A DNA stretch of 64,000 bases from Sinohyriopsis cumingii (GCA_028554795.2 CM068839.1:42963117-43027116); one strand, 5' to 3'. Positions 38,601 through 53,300 are shown, numbered from the stretch's first letter. The notes: a model not told the origin generated them from the sequence alone. Made by a program: numbers and translations.

Positions 38601-41600
38601 ATTAGAGAGGTATCAACATACAGTGATCCCTTCTTTTAACTATTCAGGAGAAATAAAAAAGTTTGTTATTTCTTAAGAGAGGTATCAACATACAGTGGTC
38701 CATTACTTTAAATATATTCAGGGGGAGGTAACAAAAAAAGGTGTGCTATTTCATTAAAGAGGTATCAGCATACAGTGATTCCTTACTTTCACATTATTAA
38801 GGGGGAGGTAAAAAGGAGTACTAATTCATTAGAGAGGTATCAACAGATATATGTGCTAATTCATCAAAGCGGTATCAACATATAGTGATCCCTTACTTTA
38901 ACACTGTTCAAGTGGAGGTAAAAAGATGTGCTAATTCATTAGAGAGGTATCAACATATAGTGGTCTCTTACTTTAACACTGTTAAAGGGGAGGTAAAAAG
39001 GAGTACCAATTCATTAGAGAGGTATCAACATATAGTGGTCCCTTACTTTAACACTGTTCAGGGGGAGGTAAAAACGAGTACTAATTCATTAGAGAGGTAT
39101 CAACATATAGTGGTCCCTTACTTTGACACTGTTAAGGGGGAGGTAAAAAGGAGTACTATTTCATTAGAGAGGTATCAACATATAGTGGTCCCTTACTTTA
39201 ACACTGTTCAGGGAGGGGTAAAAAGGAGTACTAATTCATTAGAGAGGTTTCAATATATAGTGGTCCCTTACTTTAACACTGTTAAGGGGGAGGTGAAAAG
39301 GTGTGCTAATTCATTAGAGAGGTATCAGAATACAGTGATTCCTTACTTTAATGATGTTCAGGGGGAGGTGAAAAGATGTGCTAAATCATTAAAAAGGTAT
39401 CAGCACACAGTGATTCCTTACTTTAACACTGTTCAGGGGGAGGTAAAAACGAGTACTAATTCATTAGAGAGGTATCAATATATAGTGGTCCCTTACTTTA
39501 ACACTGTTCAGGGGGAGGTAAAAAGGAGTACTAATTCATTAGAGAGGTATCAACATAGTGGTTCCTTCCTTTAACACTGCTCAGGGGAGGTAAAAAGGTG
39601 TGCTAAGTCACCTTATACTGAAGCAAGTTCAATTAATCTTCCTAAAAATGGGCTGCCTGACCTTATTTTAAGATAGTTTAATCTACATATTTTCACTCAT
39701 CTGGCTGTGAAGTAAATTGATCTTATAGTATGGCCCAATGTTGGGTTTGCATTAAAATCTTGCATAATTTGTTCTTTGTCAACATTATTTTCTTAACTTT
39801 TCAAAAGCCACTGGACCAGTTTCTGACAGTCTTGGTAAGAATTGTCCTAAGGAGATGCTCTACTAAATTGTGAATTTTCCAATGTGATTTCTATAATAAC
39901 TAAAATTGAAAACCTATTCCAACCTTGTATCCAAAATGGCTCTGCCAGTTTAGATAAAAATTGTTTGGAATGTTTTTTAACAATTCTTTATCAAAAGTTT
40001 GTTTCATGGCTCTCCTAGTGATGGTGAGGCTTTGGTAGGAAATATATGAAAAACCTATTTTCAACTTCTCCAGAACTGAAACAGTTTCATTCAAACCTGG
40101 TCCAGCTGGTGATATTCAAAGTAGAAATACATTTAATATATCTCATGCCACTAGTTCTACCAAACTGCTGGATACTATCCGCAGTTGTGTCTTTTTACAC
40201 ATACCTTACAAAAGCGTACTTTGGAGCTATGCCATCGTCTCTCGTAGACGGACGGATGCCAAGAGGATTACTTTTTTTGCCCCTTTAGACCAGTATTTGC
40301 AGGTGAGTGATGTCAGGCTCACATGGGATTCTTCTTTTTTGTACAAGTTTCACTTATTTAAAAAAAACACATCATTTTCTATTGCAGACCTCTGTGTTAT
40401 GTCCATGTTTAATGGTTCAGCTCAGCTGGAAATATGGCTATATGAGGTCAGTATAAATAAACATTTCTTATGTAATATAAATGTATCCTTAATTGTTGAT
40501 ACATTACCACAATCATTTAACATCAGCTTGTGTCTCAACTTGTCTTAACAATTTTATACCCATTTTTGAATGTATAAACTCTTTAGTTGTGTATATTTAT
40601 GAAGTACACATTTTAAAGCCAATACTTGTAATTGTATATTGAGTAGATTTCACATACAAATAAATAAATTTTGTGTGATGAAAATGCATGTTTGTGTGTG
40701 AGATATAGATTTTAAACATAGCTTTAACAATTTGTCAGTCATATTGCTATGATGACTGCAGTTTGTCAGTTTATAGTGATGTCTAGCAGTGGGGCATCAT
40801 GCTGCAGGCATGTAGTATGATGTCCCACCCAGTCACATTATTCTGACACCAGGCCAACCAGTCCTAACACTAACCTCTTAATGATGAGTCATTTGTAAAA
40901 TTTGGTTATCATGATTCCTTCAGAACAGATGGATTTATCAACATGCAGTTTTCACTGAAAGATGTCTTATAATGTCTAGTTGGTCCTGAATGAAAGACAT
41001 CTTATAATGTCTAGTTGGTCCTGAATGAAAGATGTCTCATAATATCTAGTTGGTCCTGAATGAAAGACATCTTATAATGTCTAGTTGGTCATGAATGAAA
41101 ATGCTACTCATCTGAAATCCAGTATGGCCACCATTGCAGCCATCTTGAAATTTTTTGTGTGGCTACACCTCCTAAATGGAAAGTCATATTGACTTAGGGC
41201 TGTATTGGAAGATGTTTATGGTGTCATGTTGCTCGTCATTGAAAATGGTACCAATCTGATTCCCAGTATGGTGACCTGATCTTATCGCTACTTCAGAATT
41301 GATGACATGGGATTGAAACCAAAAGACTTGTTAGAATATCTAGTTTGTCCTAAATGCAAATGGAGATGATCTTATTTGAATATGGCTGCTACAATAGACA
41401 TTTTACAAATCTTTTTATGGCTACTTTTCTTGAATGGTAGTTTTCACCAGAAGTCTTCCAGGGATGTCTAATTTGTCTGAAATGAGAATGACTACAATCT
41501 TACATCTAATATGGCTGCCACAGAGACTAATTTGAAAATCTTACTGCACACAAATATCAGAGATGGTTTCAATGCTCCACAGAAGAAATAGTCTTATTTT

Positions 41601-44600
41601 TTAGTTCCTTGAAATTGTTAGGAACATGGGGGGTGTCAGTACCTTCAGGGGACTCTTGATATGTTGTTTACATCACCTGATGGCAAGAGACAAGTCACCC
41701 TTTTTTCTTGTATGCATCAGCAAATGGCAGGACATAAGGTATGATGTTTCTGACAGTGACAGTGATATTATTGGTGTTGTGAATGTTACAGTTCTCTATA
41801 CAAGTTCTTACCTGTAAGATTCATAGCACCAGATGCAGATGATACACTGCATTATATGGACTCCTTGATCTATCCTGATGACAGTGGCTGTACCACATTC
41901 CATAGAAACTTTGTTCTATCTTGATGTTTGTGGCTGCACCACATTCCATGGAATCCTTGTTCTATTCTGATGTTACTAGCTGCACCACATTCCATGGGAT
42001 CCTTGTTTTATTCTGATGTTACTAGCTGCACCACATTCCATGGATTCCTTGTTCTATCCTGATGTTAGTGGCTGTACCACATTCCATAGAAACCTTGTTC
42101 TATCTTGATGTTTGTGGCTGCACCACATTCCATGGAATCCTTGTTTTTATTCTGATGTTACTAGCTGCACCACATTCCATGGATTCCTTGTTCTATCCTG
42201 ATGTTAGTGGCTGCACCACATTCCATGGAATCCTTGTTCTATCCACTTGCATTGGCTGTACCACATTCCATGGAACCCTTGTTCTATCCAGCTGACATTG
42301 TAACACATTCCATAGAATCCTTGTTCTATCTTGATGGTAGTGACTGCAACAGCATATTAGTCAGTGTTAAGATTTTGAGCTAAAAGGTTTTAACATCATG
42401 CAAAGGGAGGATATATCACAGTGCAGTGCACATTTTGTAGGTGATACATAATAATTCCATGGAGTCTGAATTCCACTTTTTATTTTATCAACCCAAGATG
42501 AATGCTTGATTCTAAATTAACCTCAAAGTTAAAGTTTTTTACTTTTTAGTTATTCAGTACCATTTTCCCCACCTTCTACAGATTTGGAATTTAGCTTAGG
42601 GGCTTATATTTTGTTTACCTGTGATTATCAATTATCCATGCTTATGCTAATGACACTGATTTCTGTCCCTGCAACAGGAAAGGCTAAACTGGAAGAAAAC
42701 TGTACCAGTTGAAGGGACAATGGTCATTGGACAGCTGGCGATAGCCGACTTTAGTATGTATTATTGTTATATAAGACTAGATGTATGGAAACTGTTAGCA
42801 ACATTTAGTTTTCCAGCATCATTATGGCCAGTTAGTAATTTGCTGATTCTAATTATATTAATTGTAGTTTAATTTGATTCCTTTTGTAAGTTTACTTTAA
42901 TTTCTTTTTTATCTTGGAATGCATAGATTTATTTGTTTTCACAGTATGGTGATTATTGTTGTGATATAAAATTATATATATATATACCTCTCACTTGATA
43001 ACTCATAAACACAAAATCACAGACCACAGTATAAGGGTGAGTTACCATATGACCTTTAAAAATGACATCCTGGCTGCCATCGATAATGAGAAAATTGGGG
43101 GGCAGCTGTTAAATGTTTTTTTTACCCGTTTTATAATGGTATTGTGAATAATTGTCAATATAATGCTTTTCTGTAAAGATTATCTTTATTTTCAAGATAA
43201 TCAACATCTTGAAAGATCATTAAAACCTTACTCCACTAGGTCTCAACACACATCACATATACCTCCAAAACATTGTGTATTACACCACTGCTTTTTGCAA
43301 GTGAATGTGGATACATTTAAGTGTTATTGTTAATTCACAGCAAAAACAAGGTTAACTTTTTTTCAAAAATTAAGGACATTTAGTTTGTGAAACAACAGCC
43401 TTGAGCAAACCTCAGAGTGAAAATTCAGGAAATTTAAGTTGACTACAAACTTTGCAACTCACTTCTCCATAATGAACCATATTTTTGAAACAAAGCTTTT
43501 GATGCACAGAGTATTCTTTTTGTTTGCTTCTTTTGCTGTCATTGGTCACATTTGCAAATAGGATAAACTAATAATTAATGTTTGATGGTTTAATTATTTT
43601 ATCTGCATAATAATATTCATAACAGTATGCAAGTGGTCAGTGGAAATGAGCTGACTTGACACACTTGTGATGACGTCTAGCTCTTATGCAGGTAGGATTC
43701 GCATGCCTTTTAACTTTCTAAAAATTATTATTCCACCCCCTTATTACAAAGCATCTCTTTTTGAATTGATTGTAACAATTTGTAACAATACAGCAAATAC
43801 AAATAGGAGATCAAAACACAGTTGGCACTTAATTGGGTTCTCTGAAAGGCTAGAATACATAGCTGTGACAGTAGATTGACACTTTTCATGTTTAAAATAA
43901 AGAGGGCATATAGCATATATGATGATTACGCTGAATTAAAAAGTAGAACTAAAGTATAAATTTCACTTGACAAAACTTATGTAATTGGTATTTATTTCCG
44001 AAAGTGTTGCTTTTGGTAGGCATTACTTAAATTTTCATGGATAGAAATATCATTAAATGTTATTTACAGTGTACTGAAAATTGGTTTTGTATAGAAAACA
44101 ACAAAAATAATGTCTTCTTTTTTAAATTTGTGAGAATTGGTTTGTATAGAAAACAACTAAAATATATATCTTCTTTTTAAATTTGTGAATTTTGTTATGG
44201 TCAATCAGACTTCATGACAATAACTGCTGTTTTTAATGTTAAAATGAATGATTTATCAAAGTTTTCAATGTTAAAATGAATGATTTATCAAAGTTTAATT
44301 TATTTGTTTTGATCACAATTTTCTTCACATTCCAAAAATAAGGCCCAATTCTTCTGGTATTTTCTGTTACAAATATGGGATTATTTTCTTTACTGTCAGC
44401 ATTTGTAGAAAGAGTTATTGTGGCTTTTTTTACCTGCAACTGGATGTTATATCTGACAATCTTGTGATTGTAACAAGTTACATACTTTTCATTTGATTGC
44501 CACGAGATGTGGTAAATGTTATGGGCATCATCTGAAAATGTGCATGCCTACAAATGACTTCGCTCGTACATATTTTGTTACAGTTATTACCCATTTTGTT

Positions 44601-47600
44601 TTGTGGCTGAATGCCATGCATGACGTAATATTGTGAATACAGAAATTCAGGACATATTATGGCCATCGTCAAAAGATGCACATATCGACAACTGACTGCG
44701 TGCCTTTGATTTTTGTTGAGTTACTGATCTTTTTGACATGCAACTGTTTGTAGTGTATGACATAATCTTGTGAAGACAACTATTCTCTTATATTTCATTG
44801 GATCAGTATGAAATTGTATGCATGCTTTGGCTATTACTGGAAGATGCACATTATTATGGTCTTCTTGCAATTTTCATTAGAGTTATTGCCCTTTTTGTCC
44901 TGCAGCTGAATGCAATGCAAAACAGAATCATGTGACTGCAACTTGTCTTGCTGTTTTTATGGATTAATGTGAAACTTGGTTCATGTTATGGCCATCATCT
45001 AAACATGTTCCTATTGACAAATCTTTGTATTTCCATTAGTTTTGTCAGTGAAAATATGCATGTTTACACAGCCATTTTAATCACACTATTTTTTTGAAGA
45101 GTTATGCACCTTTTTTGACTTTAGACCCATCTCCATCATGGTCATAGGAGTGGGAGGTTGAGAGGTAGTATTTATGTAATAGTTTTTTTAACTTTTTTTT
45201 GAGTGTGCATAAAATAGTAATACACCCATTTTAATTAGGGTGCATTATGTCATGGCATCCATCAGTCCATTACCATTTGATTGTCCAGCCTACAACTTTG
45301 TAACTGTTTGAGAGATTTTATAAAACTTTGTACAAGTGTATATCACAGTAAGACAAGGTATTAGGTAACATACTCTTGGCTCAAGATTCACATCAAGGGA
45401 AAATGCAATTCTGTGACTTTTTTTGTATCTGTTTATGGAGTATAACCTTTGAACCACTCAACATATTTTAATGAAAATTTGCCTAAACATATATCTTGTT
45501 TGGATGGTATGTCTTGTACTATAACTAGAATGGCAACAAATTCTCAGTAGTATAATCCATGACACAAGTCAAAAATGTGGTCTGAAATGATAAATGGTGA
45601 TGGTTTAAAATTTTTGTGACATTGTTGCTTTCCAGCGGCTGTTGCTAAGAACAGTTACATTTTCTGTTATTTTTTTACAACATTTTTCAGTTTGCACTGG
45701 AATAGGGAGAACTGTATTTTGTGATGTATATTTGTAGTTATATCATTCAAAGTGTGCAGTTTATTGACTGTATTAATATGACAAGCATTTGGCTTGGATT
45801 TCAATCCCATGATGCTTTATATGCCATAGTGTGCATTCAGTGTTGCCAAATATAGCTAGTATTACTACAAACAGTACTAGACTTTATGATCTTACTAAAA
45901 TTATTAATAAAGTATGTGCTCTGGTCTTTCATATAAATTATTTATCAAGGGAGGGAACTCAGGTTTAGGTAAATGATATAGACCTGATAGTTATCATTCC
46001 TTTGATTGTGAAACTTGAAACATTAGCAGAACATGTTTTTAAAAGGACTTCCCATTAACTTCTCAAATAATGTTTTATACTTTTATATAAATTTACTTGT
46101 GATGCAATAAGAAAATATTTAGAAATTATTAGAAAGATTATTTTCAGTGGTTTGTATTGTAGACCTTGAATAGCAACATCTCTTGAAGGTATGTTCTTCC
46201 ATGTGATCTTATGTAAATTAGTATCACAGCAACCCTCCATGATATTAGTATTCTCAGTACTTGTATCATGAATTAGTATCATTGCAATCCTCCCAGACAT
46301 AAGCATTTTCAATACCTGTATTGTTAATTACTATCACAGCAACCCTCCATGATATTAGTATTCGCAGTACTCGTATCGTAAATTAGTATCATTGCAACCC
46401 TTCAAGACATCAGTATTCTCAGTACTTTTATTGCAAATCAGTATCACTGCAACCCTCCAAGATATTAGTATTCTCAGTACTTGTATTGTAAATTAGTATC
46501 ACTGCAACCCTCCAGGACATCAGTATTCTCAGTACTTTTATCATAAATTAGTATCACAGCAACCCTCCAAAACATTAGTATTCTCAGTACTTGTATTGTA
46601 AATTAGTATCACTGCAACCCTCCAAGATATTAGTATTCTCAGTACTTGTATTGTAAATTAGTATCACTGCAACCCTTCAAGACATCAGTATTCTCAGTAC
46701 TTTTATTGCAAATCAGTATCACTGCAACCCTCCAAGATATTAGTATTCTCAGTACTTGTATTGTAAATTAGTATCATTGCAACCCTTCAAGACATCAGTA
46801 TTCTCAGTACTTTTATTGCAAATCAGTATCACTGCAACCCTCCAAGATATTAGTATTCTCAGTACTTGTATTGTAAATTAGTATCACTGCAACCCTCCAG
46901 GACATCAGTATTCTCAGTACTTTTATCATAAATTAGTATCACAGCAACCCTCCAAAACATTAGTATTCTCAGTACTTGTATTGTAAATTAGTATCATTGC
47001 AACCCTTCAAGACATCAGTATTCTCAGTACTTTTATTGCAAATCAGTATCACTGCAACCCTCCAAGATATTAGTATTCTCAGTACTTGTATTGTAAATTA
47101 GTATCACTGCAACCCTTCAAGACATCAGTATTCTCAGTACTTGGTATTGTAAATTAGTATCACTGCAACCCTCCAGGACATCAGTATTCTCAGTACTTTT
47201 ATCATAAATTAGTATCACAGCAACCCTCCAAAACATTAGTATTCTCAGTACTTGTATTGTAAATTAGTATCACTGCAACCCTTCAAGACATCAGTATTCT
47301 CAGTACTTTTATTGCAAATCAGTATCACTGCAACCCTCCAAGATATTAGTATTCTCAGTACTTGTATTGTAAATTAGTATCATTGCAACCCTTCAAGACA
47401 TCAGTATTCTCAGTACTTTTATCATAAATTAGTATCACAGCAACCCTCCAAAACATTAGTATTCTCAGTACTTGTATTGTAAATTAGTATCATTGCAACC
47501 CTTCAAGACATCAGTATTCTCAGTACTTTTATTGCAAATCAGTATCACTGCAACCCTCCAAGATATTAGTATTCTCAGTACTTGTATTGTAAATTAGTAT

Positions 47601-50269
47601 CACTGCAACCCTTCAAGACATCAGTATTCTCAGTACTTGTATTGTAAATTAGTATCATTGCAACCCTTCAAGACATCAGTATTCTCAGTACTTTTATTGC
47701 AAATCAGTATCACTGCAACCCTCCAAGATATTAGTATTCTCAGTACTTGGTATTGTAAATTAGTATCACTGCAACCCTCCAGGACATCAGTATTCTCAGT
47801 ACTTGGTATTGTAAATCAGTATCACTGCAACCCTCCAGGACATCAGTATTCTCAGTACTTTTATCATAAATTAGTATCACAGCAACCCTCCAAAACATTA
47901 GTATTCTCAGTACTTGTATTGTAAATTAGTATCACTGCAACCCTCCAAGATATTAGTATTTTCAGTACTTTTATTGTTCATTAGTATCACTGCAACCCTC
48001 CAAGACCTCAGTATTCTCAGTACTTGTAAAAGTCATGATGAATAAATGATGAAGCAAACATTAATTGTTTCTTTCCAGATGGTGACCAGTTAGCTGACAT
48101 TTTGTTACCTGCTTGTTTGGATTCAGAGTGCAATAAGAGTGACATCTTTGTACTGGTTGGAGACAAGGTGGGAATTTAGGTTGACAAGTCAGTTTTGTTG
48201 AGTCCATATCAGTTTAGAGCAAGATACAACAGTCACATTTCAGATGCTACAACATCATCAACATTTATGCTAAGATCTTGGTTTCAGTTTTTATTTTACT
48301 CTGGGCTTGTCATGTAGGTCTTGGTAATCCCGTTATTCAATTTTTAAACTGCCTATTTATGTTCATTGTACAACAGAGTCTCACAGATTATAATAATTAT
48401 TCTTGAGGAGTCAAATATTTGGGAAAAATAGTGTTTGAAGTAGAGGAAAGGGAAGCGCATAGAAGAAACTGCCTTCCTTTGGTCGGCAGCTACCATGGCT
48501 CACCAGTGTTTAAACTTGCAATTGTCATTGTGTTGTCTAGGTCTCTTCCTTAAGATTTAAGTAGTCAATGAATCCAAGATGACATTTTTGTCAAGAGTCA
48601 TGCCTTCTAAAATTAACAAACAACAAAGTTAATGGTTAAGAGTTATAACTATATAAATTTAGATTTACTTTATATTTTCCACTGTGAAAATAACACAGAT
48701 AATGCAACTTTAATCTGTTGATTCAAAAGTTTTGTCTTGCATGGGTCAGTTAGATTTCAGAGAGTAATGATTTCTCTAGTGGCACTGTTTTACGAATTTG
48801 TTTCCATTTTGAAAATGATCTCAAAATAATTAGCAAAATACTGTGTGCTATAATTAGAATGAAGTGTCTGTTTTGCCTCAGGCTTTTATGATGAATACTT
48901 CAAGAGGCATTTTTGCTGCTTCAGAAAGAAAATAAATGGAATATATTAAATAATTCAGCTGTTTGTAGTAAGATAATTATGTGCATCCAGTAATCTCAAC
49001 ATGTATCTTGATAAAAATACCTACAGTGACTTCAATTGGTTCATAAGATTCCAAGGCTGTTGAAATGATTTATCTTTACCATATATACTTGCTTACAAGT
49101 TGAGTCCATCTGCAAGCAGTATGGATCCTAATCTGCCATCATGTAATGTGCTTGCACACTAGGGTCTGTGTTGTTTGTTTTACTGAATACTCCTGAAAAA
49201 TTGCAGAGGCCCAGATCTGTTAGTGCATTTTGTGGTGGCAGATCTGGGTCCATGAAGTTAGCATTTGAACTTAACTTATAAGCAAGTATATACAATAATT
49301 GTGACTGGAAGCCCTGGTTGGCTGAGCAGACTAAGTTGTTCACCTTTACAGGTCATGGTCATCTCACTTCTATCCACGTGGATTTGAGTCATGGGCTTTA
49401 ACATGGGCATGTGAGAAAGCTAGCCAGTAGCATCCCATGGGTTGGTGGTCCTTTTCAGGGCTTTCCTGTGTTCTTCCTTCACCTGAAATATTGATCTCTA
49501 TACATAGCCTATTATATGCTGAGAAATATAATCCACAACAACAACAAAGAATATTAATTTGGAATTGAAGATTATTTGTTATTAAGTATTGATGAGGTTA
49601 TGAATAATAAGAATAGATCATATGGAAATTTACTGTCATTGGTGGAATTTTCATGTTGGACATTTGCATTCACTTAGATTATGAAAGCTGAAACTTTGCC
49701 ATCTCTTTTGTGGAGCATAGATTTAATGGTCAGCAAGTTTCACTGTCAGATACTTGCATGGTGGGCCACCAGGTAAAAACTAGTATCCCATATTTGTAAT
49801 CTAGAGATGGCACTTTCTTATAAAACTGTTGGCTGTAAGACTTCCCATTTCCTTCTATTAACAACTGTTCACCCTTCTTTAAATTAATTCATTTTTAACA
49901 ATAGAGAACAAGTCATGGTATCAAGCTGTTGCACACCGTGATACCTGAATTAAACACAGGGTATTTTAGACCCAGTGTTTCCGTTTGTGTCGGACTCAAA
50001 GCACAAGATTTGTTGGATCCTAACAGTAAAAAAGAAGAACTTTCATTTCAGTGGGAGCCTCTGAACATTCGGTTAGATAATGACGGTCTGTCCTGGGGTT
50101 TTATTCAACCTGATCACACACCTGTGTCTTCATATCTGTATATACCAATAACATTACGTGTGGGAGACTTCAATCTAGATGGATTTCCAGACCTATTAAC
50201 TGTTGTTGGAAATGCGACAAGGTATGTCACTACAAGAAAACTTACTAATATCTATATCTCTCCCTCTCT

Positions 50270-50314
<45 letters not shown>

Positions 50315-53300
50315 TACATACATACATACACACACACACACACTCACACACACACACATGCCTTGGTTGGTATTAAGGCTCACCCAGCATCTTATGAGAA
50401 CCAGATTACCAGCACAAAATGACTAAACATTTGTGATCAATGTATTACATTAGTTAGTGGTAGCATTTGTTTGTATATGCCCACTGCATGGTAGAGACTG
50501 TTTCCTTATATTGGCCATTAATGCATCCATCTGTTCCCAATTTTGCTTCCACACAATAACTCTTGTTCGCCATGATCTACAGTTTTCCAAACTTTGTAGC
50601 TGTCTTGCATTGTGAGTAAGGACAATACATGTTGTTTTTTAAATCAAAAGGTCAAAGGTCATGGTTATTGAGACTGCAAGAAGAAAGATGGTTTCTGAGA
50701 GTAACATTATTTCTGTATTAGAGACCAATCTTTGTGGATGGCTTGTGCTTTGGGTAAGAAGGAATCCTATCAATTTTAGGTACAAAAGGTAAATGGTCAA
50801 GGTCATTGTGACTGTATGAAGACAAATGGTTACCACACAATAACATTAGTTCAACAGCATACACTTGGACCAAACTGTATGGACAACTGCCACATGTGGT
50901 AAAAAAGAAGCCTATTGATTTTTGGGTCAAAATATCAAAGGTCAATATTATTGTGATTGAAACATTGAAAATGTTTTCTGCACAATTTTTTTTTTTAAGT
51001 ATGTACCTTTACCAAAGTCTGTAGAATGACTCACACATTGGATAAGGATGAAGTCAATTGATTTTGGGGTAAAAAGGCCAAAGGTCAAGAATACTGTGAC
51101 TTAAAGAAGAAAAATGGTTTTGCATAGTGACTATAGTTGTAGACCATCTACCTTGCCCAATGTTTATGGAGGGCTTACGTTTATGATATGGATGGGGCAT
51201 AATTGATTTTGGCATCAAAAGGTTAAGATTGTTGTGGGTCAAAGAAATTGGCTTGGAGAATAACTTTTCGAGTAAATTTCTTGAACAAATGTTGTGGAAG
51301 GCTTGCAATTAGGGTAATAAAGAAACCTATCGTGTTGTCCAGATCTGTAAATTATCTGTAATCTGTTTGACGTTTTCTTGAAGTGATCTACCTGCAGATA
51401 TCACCATTGTTCACATATTTTTCTACTGAATCACATGTATATGATCATATCCAAGGTAAATTTCTTTTCACATGTGAATCTGTGTGTAGAAAGTTACTTT
51501 TAAAAAATATCGCTACAACTGTATTCATAAGTATTAGGAAGAAAGCTTCAAAAGTTGCCAGAATACTATCATTCTAGCTCTTGATTGCCTTATTAATCAT
51601 GCTAGATTGGTTACCTCTCCTCCATCTTCTCGTCTCCCCCTCAAGGAATTCATCTAGATCAGAGGTTCCCAAACTTTTGGGGCCACCACCCACTTGGTCA
51701 TCCTCGTGCCACTTACCTTACCCTGTAAAAAGCATTATTGAACATTAGTCCCCCTCCTCCAGTAATCCCACCACCCCTCAGGTGGCTGTACTGCCCATTT
51801 TGGGAACCACTGATCTAGATATATTGGTTTTGTATTTTAAGTTTTGTGTGCATGTGATCTAAAAAGCTACTGACTAATTTTTTGGCAGAAACCTTTTGAC
51901 CTGATTAGATTTTCAGGCCATTGTAGCAATTTGTCAGATTTGTTACACATATATGCACTTATATTACAATGTTGTTTTATGTCATTCAATTCCCTCATTA
52001 TTTTTCCTTTTTGTATGCCTCTGAGGTAGAAACATTTAGCATGTGGGTTGTAAATTTGTGGGTGTGAAGGTGTTTTTGTTTAAAGTTCCTGTACTTATGT
52101 CTCAGTATAACCTTATCCAAAGTTATATCATATTTGGAGTAAAGCATTATCACATACTCCTCATCTCTCAGAACGATTCCCACCTCAGGGTTCTGACCCT
52201 AGAGTGGGGTCATGGGGTCAAGATTTATGCATGTAATAGGGGCACATTCTCTCCTGATCCACATCATAATGGAAAACAGTATTAGCACATAATAGCCTTC
52301 TCTCAGTACCATTCCTGTCTCTGAGCTCTGTCCCAGTGTGGGACCATATGGGCCAAAATTGTAATGAAGACTCAGTTTGTTAAAGTTTCTTTCATGACTT
52401 GTGTATCTGTAACCTTTTACCTGATTCATATGTTATTTGTAATACAGTGTCAGTAAATCCCCTTTTCTCAGTGCAACTCCTGCCCCTGGGTGAGACTTTA
52501 GGGTCAAGAAAGATAGTGAGGAGAAAGTTTTGGTCAAAGTTGTTGGTTCAGTTTTTGTCTTCACTTATATTCCAGTAATCACTAAACATACGTTTAGGAT
52601 ATAACCTTCACACACTGGCCTTAATCAATTCTCCTTCTCCTTCCCCTATGTAAAATCCCTGGGTGGGGTCATAATTTCATTATGTAGGACATCTCTAACT
52701 TAAAGGTTTAATTCCATCTCCTTTACTTTAATTAAATTTTCATCCAATCCACAATATATTTTGGAATATTTTATTTAGGGCAGCTTTTGGGTAAAGTTTT
52801 GATTTCATATTTTTACTTGATGTTTAATTCATTGTACTACAAATTAAAATTTTTGCATGATCCCAGATTCCACTCTCCCCTTTACTGTGTTCTCCTCAAG
52901 GTTGCTTTTCTGGGACTGCTAGATTCAGGAAGTATTACACCTTTTGGATAACTTTTTGTCCATTTATTTAAATAATCCCTCACTCAAGTCAATTCATTGT
53001 TAGAATATTTTATGATGTCTTACTTCCCTTCTTCCTGTACCATTCGTGTGCATGGGATATAATTGGTGGGTTTGTGGGATTAAGAAGTAAGATGCTTTTT
53101 AATAATTTTAGTGAGTTACATTGCGGTCAGTTTTCTGGTATTGTTATCATCAGCAGTTTGTTGATATTTCGGTTAAAGTGTTTCATTTACTTATTTCTTG
53201 ATCCCCTTTATGGATTATCATTATATTTGGCATGAATCATCATAAACCTTTGACATTTATTTTATGCAACATATTTGCTTGCCCCATTGACCTTGGGGTG

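Larger units (their letters stand above)
33416..40387 (+). other. ITFG1 intron 5 (7.0 kb)
   Basis: Holds a SINE-B piece (33788-33985), a one-armed long-inverted-repeat piece (34790-34950), an AGGTCA-rich repeat (35120-36220), a 170-bp direct repeat (36505-36965) and the 75-bp minisatellite with a piggyBac-type insertion (37190-39605). At 39780-40280 lies a further dispersed-repeat-like stretch ending in GACGGACGGATGCC. In 33990-34780 I see nothing definite. Confidence 0.72.
40447..42677 (+). other. ITFG1 intron 6 (2.2 kb)
   Basis: Holds a SINE-B piece (40690-40895), a degenerate repeat with ATGGCCACC-like motifs (40960-41600) and a 46-bp minisatellite (41877-42345). The last 330 bp show nothing definite. 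Confidence 0.75.
42754..48078 (+). other. ITFG1 intron 7 (5.3 kb)
   Basis: Holds a pogo-like copy (42987-44450), a degenerate 180-200-bp repeat (44460-45130) and the 55-bp minisatellite (46195-48027). In 45131-46190 I see AT-rich sequence and no nameable feature. Confidence 0.75.
48168..49904 (+). other. ITFG1 intron 8 (1.7 kb)
   Basis: Holds a 221-bp-type MITE (49077-49297) next to a SINE-A (49306-49553). The first 900 bp and last 350 bp show nothing definite. Confidence 0.75.

Noticed and set aside
38885-39574. 229-codon open frame with a 25-residue repeat (VVPYFNTVQGEVKRSTNSLE and so on)
   Set aside because: Product of a 75-bp minisatellite whose unit is a multiple of three; other units of the same array are out of frame.
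46195-48027. Regular repeats that could suggest a CRISPR-like array
   Set aside because: Units are contiguous with no unique spacers, and the setting is an animal intron.
50222-50426. Exon 9 reading on past 50221
   Set aside because: The continuation is microsatellite-encoded Tyr-Ile and His-Thr; a GTATGT donor sits at 50222 and the next exon joins in frame.
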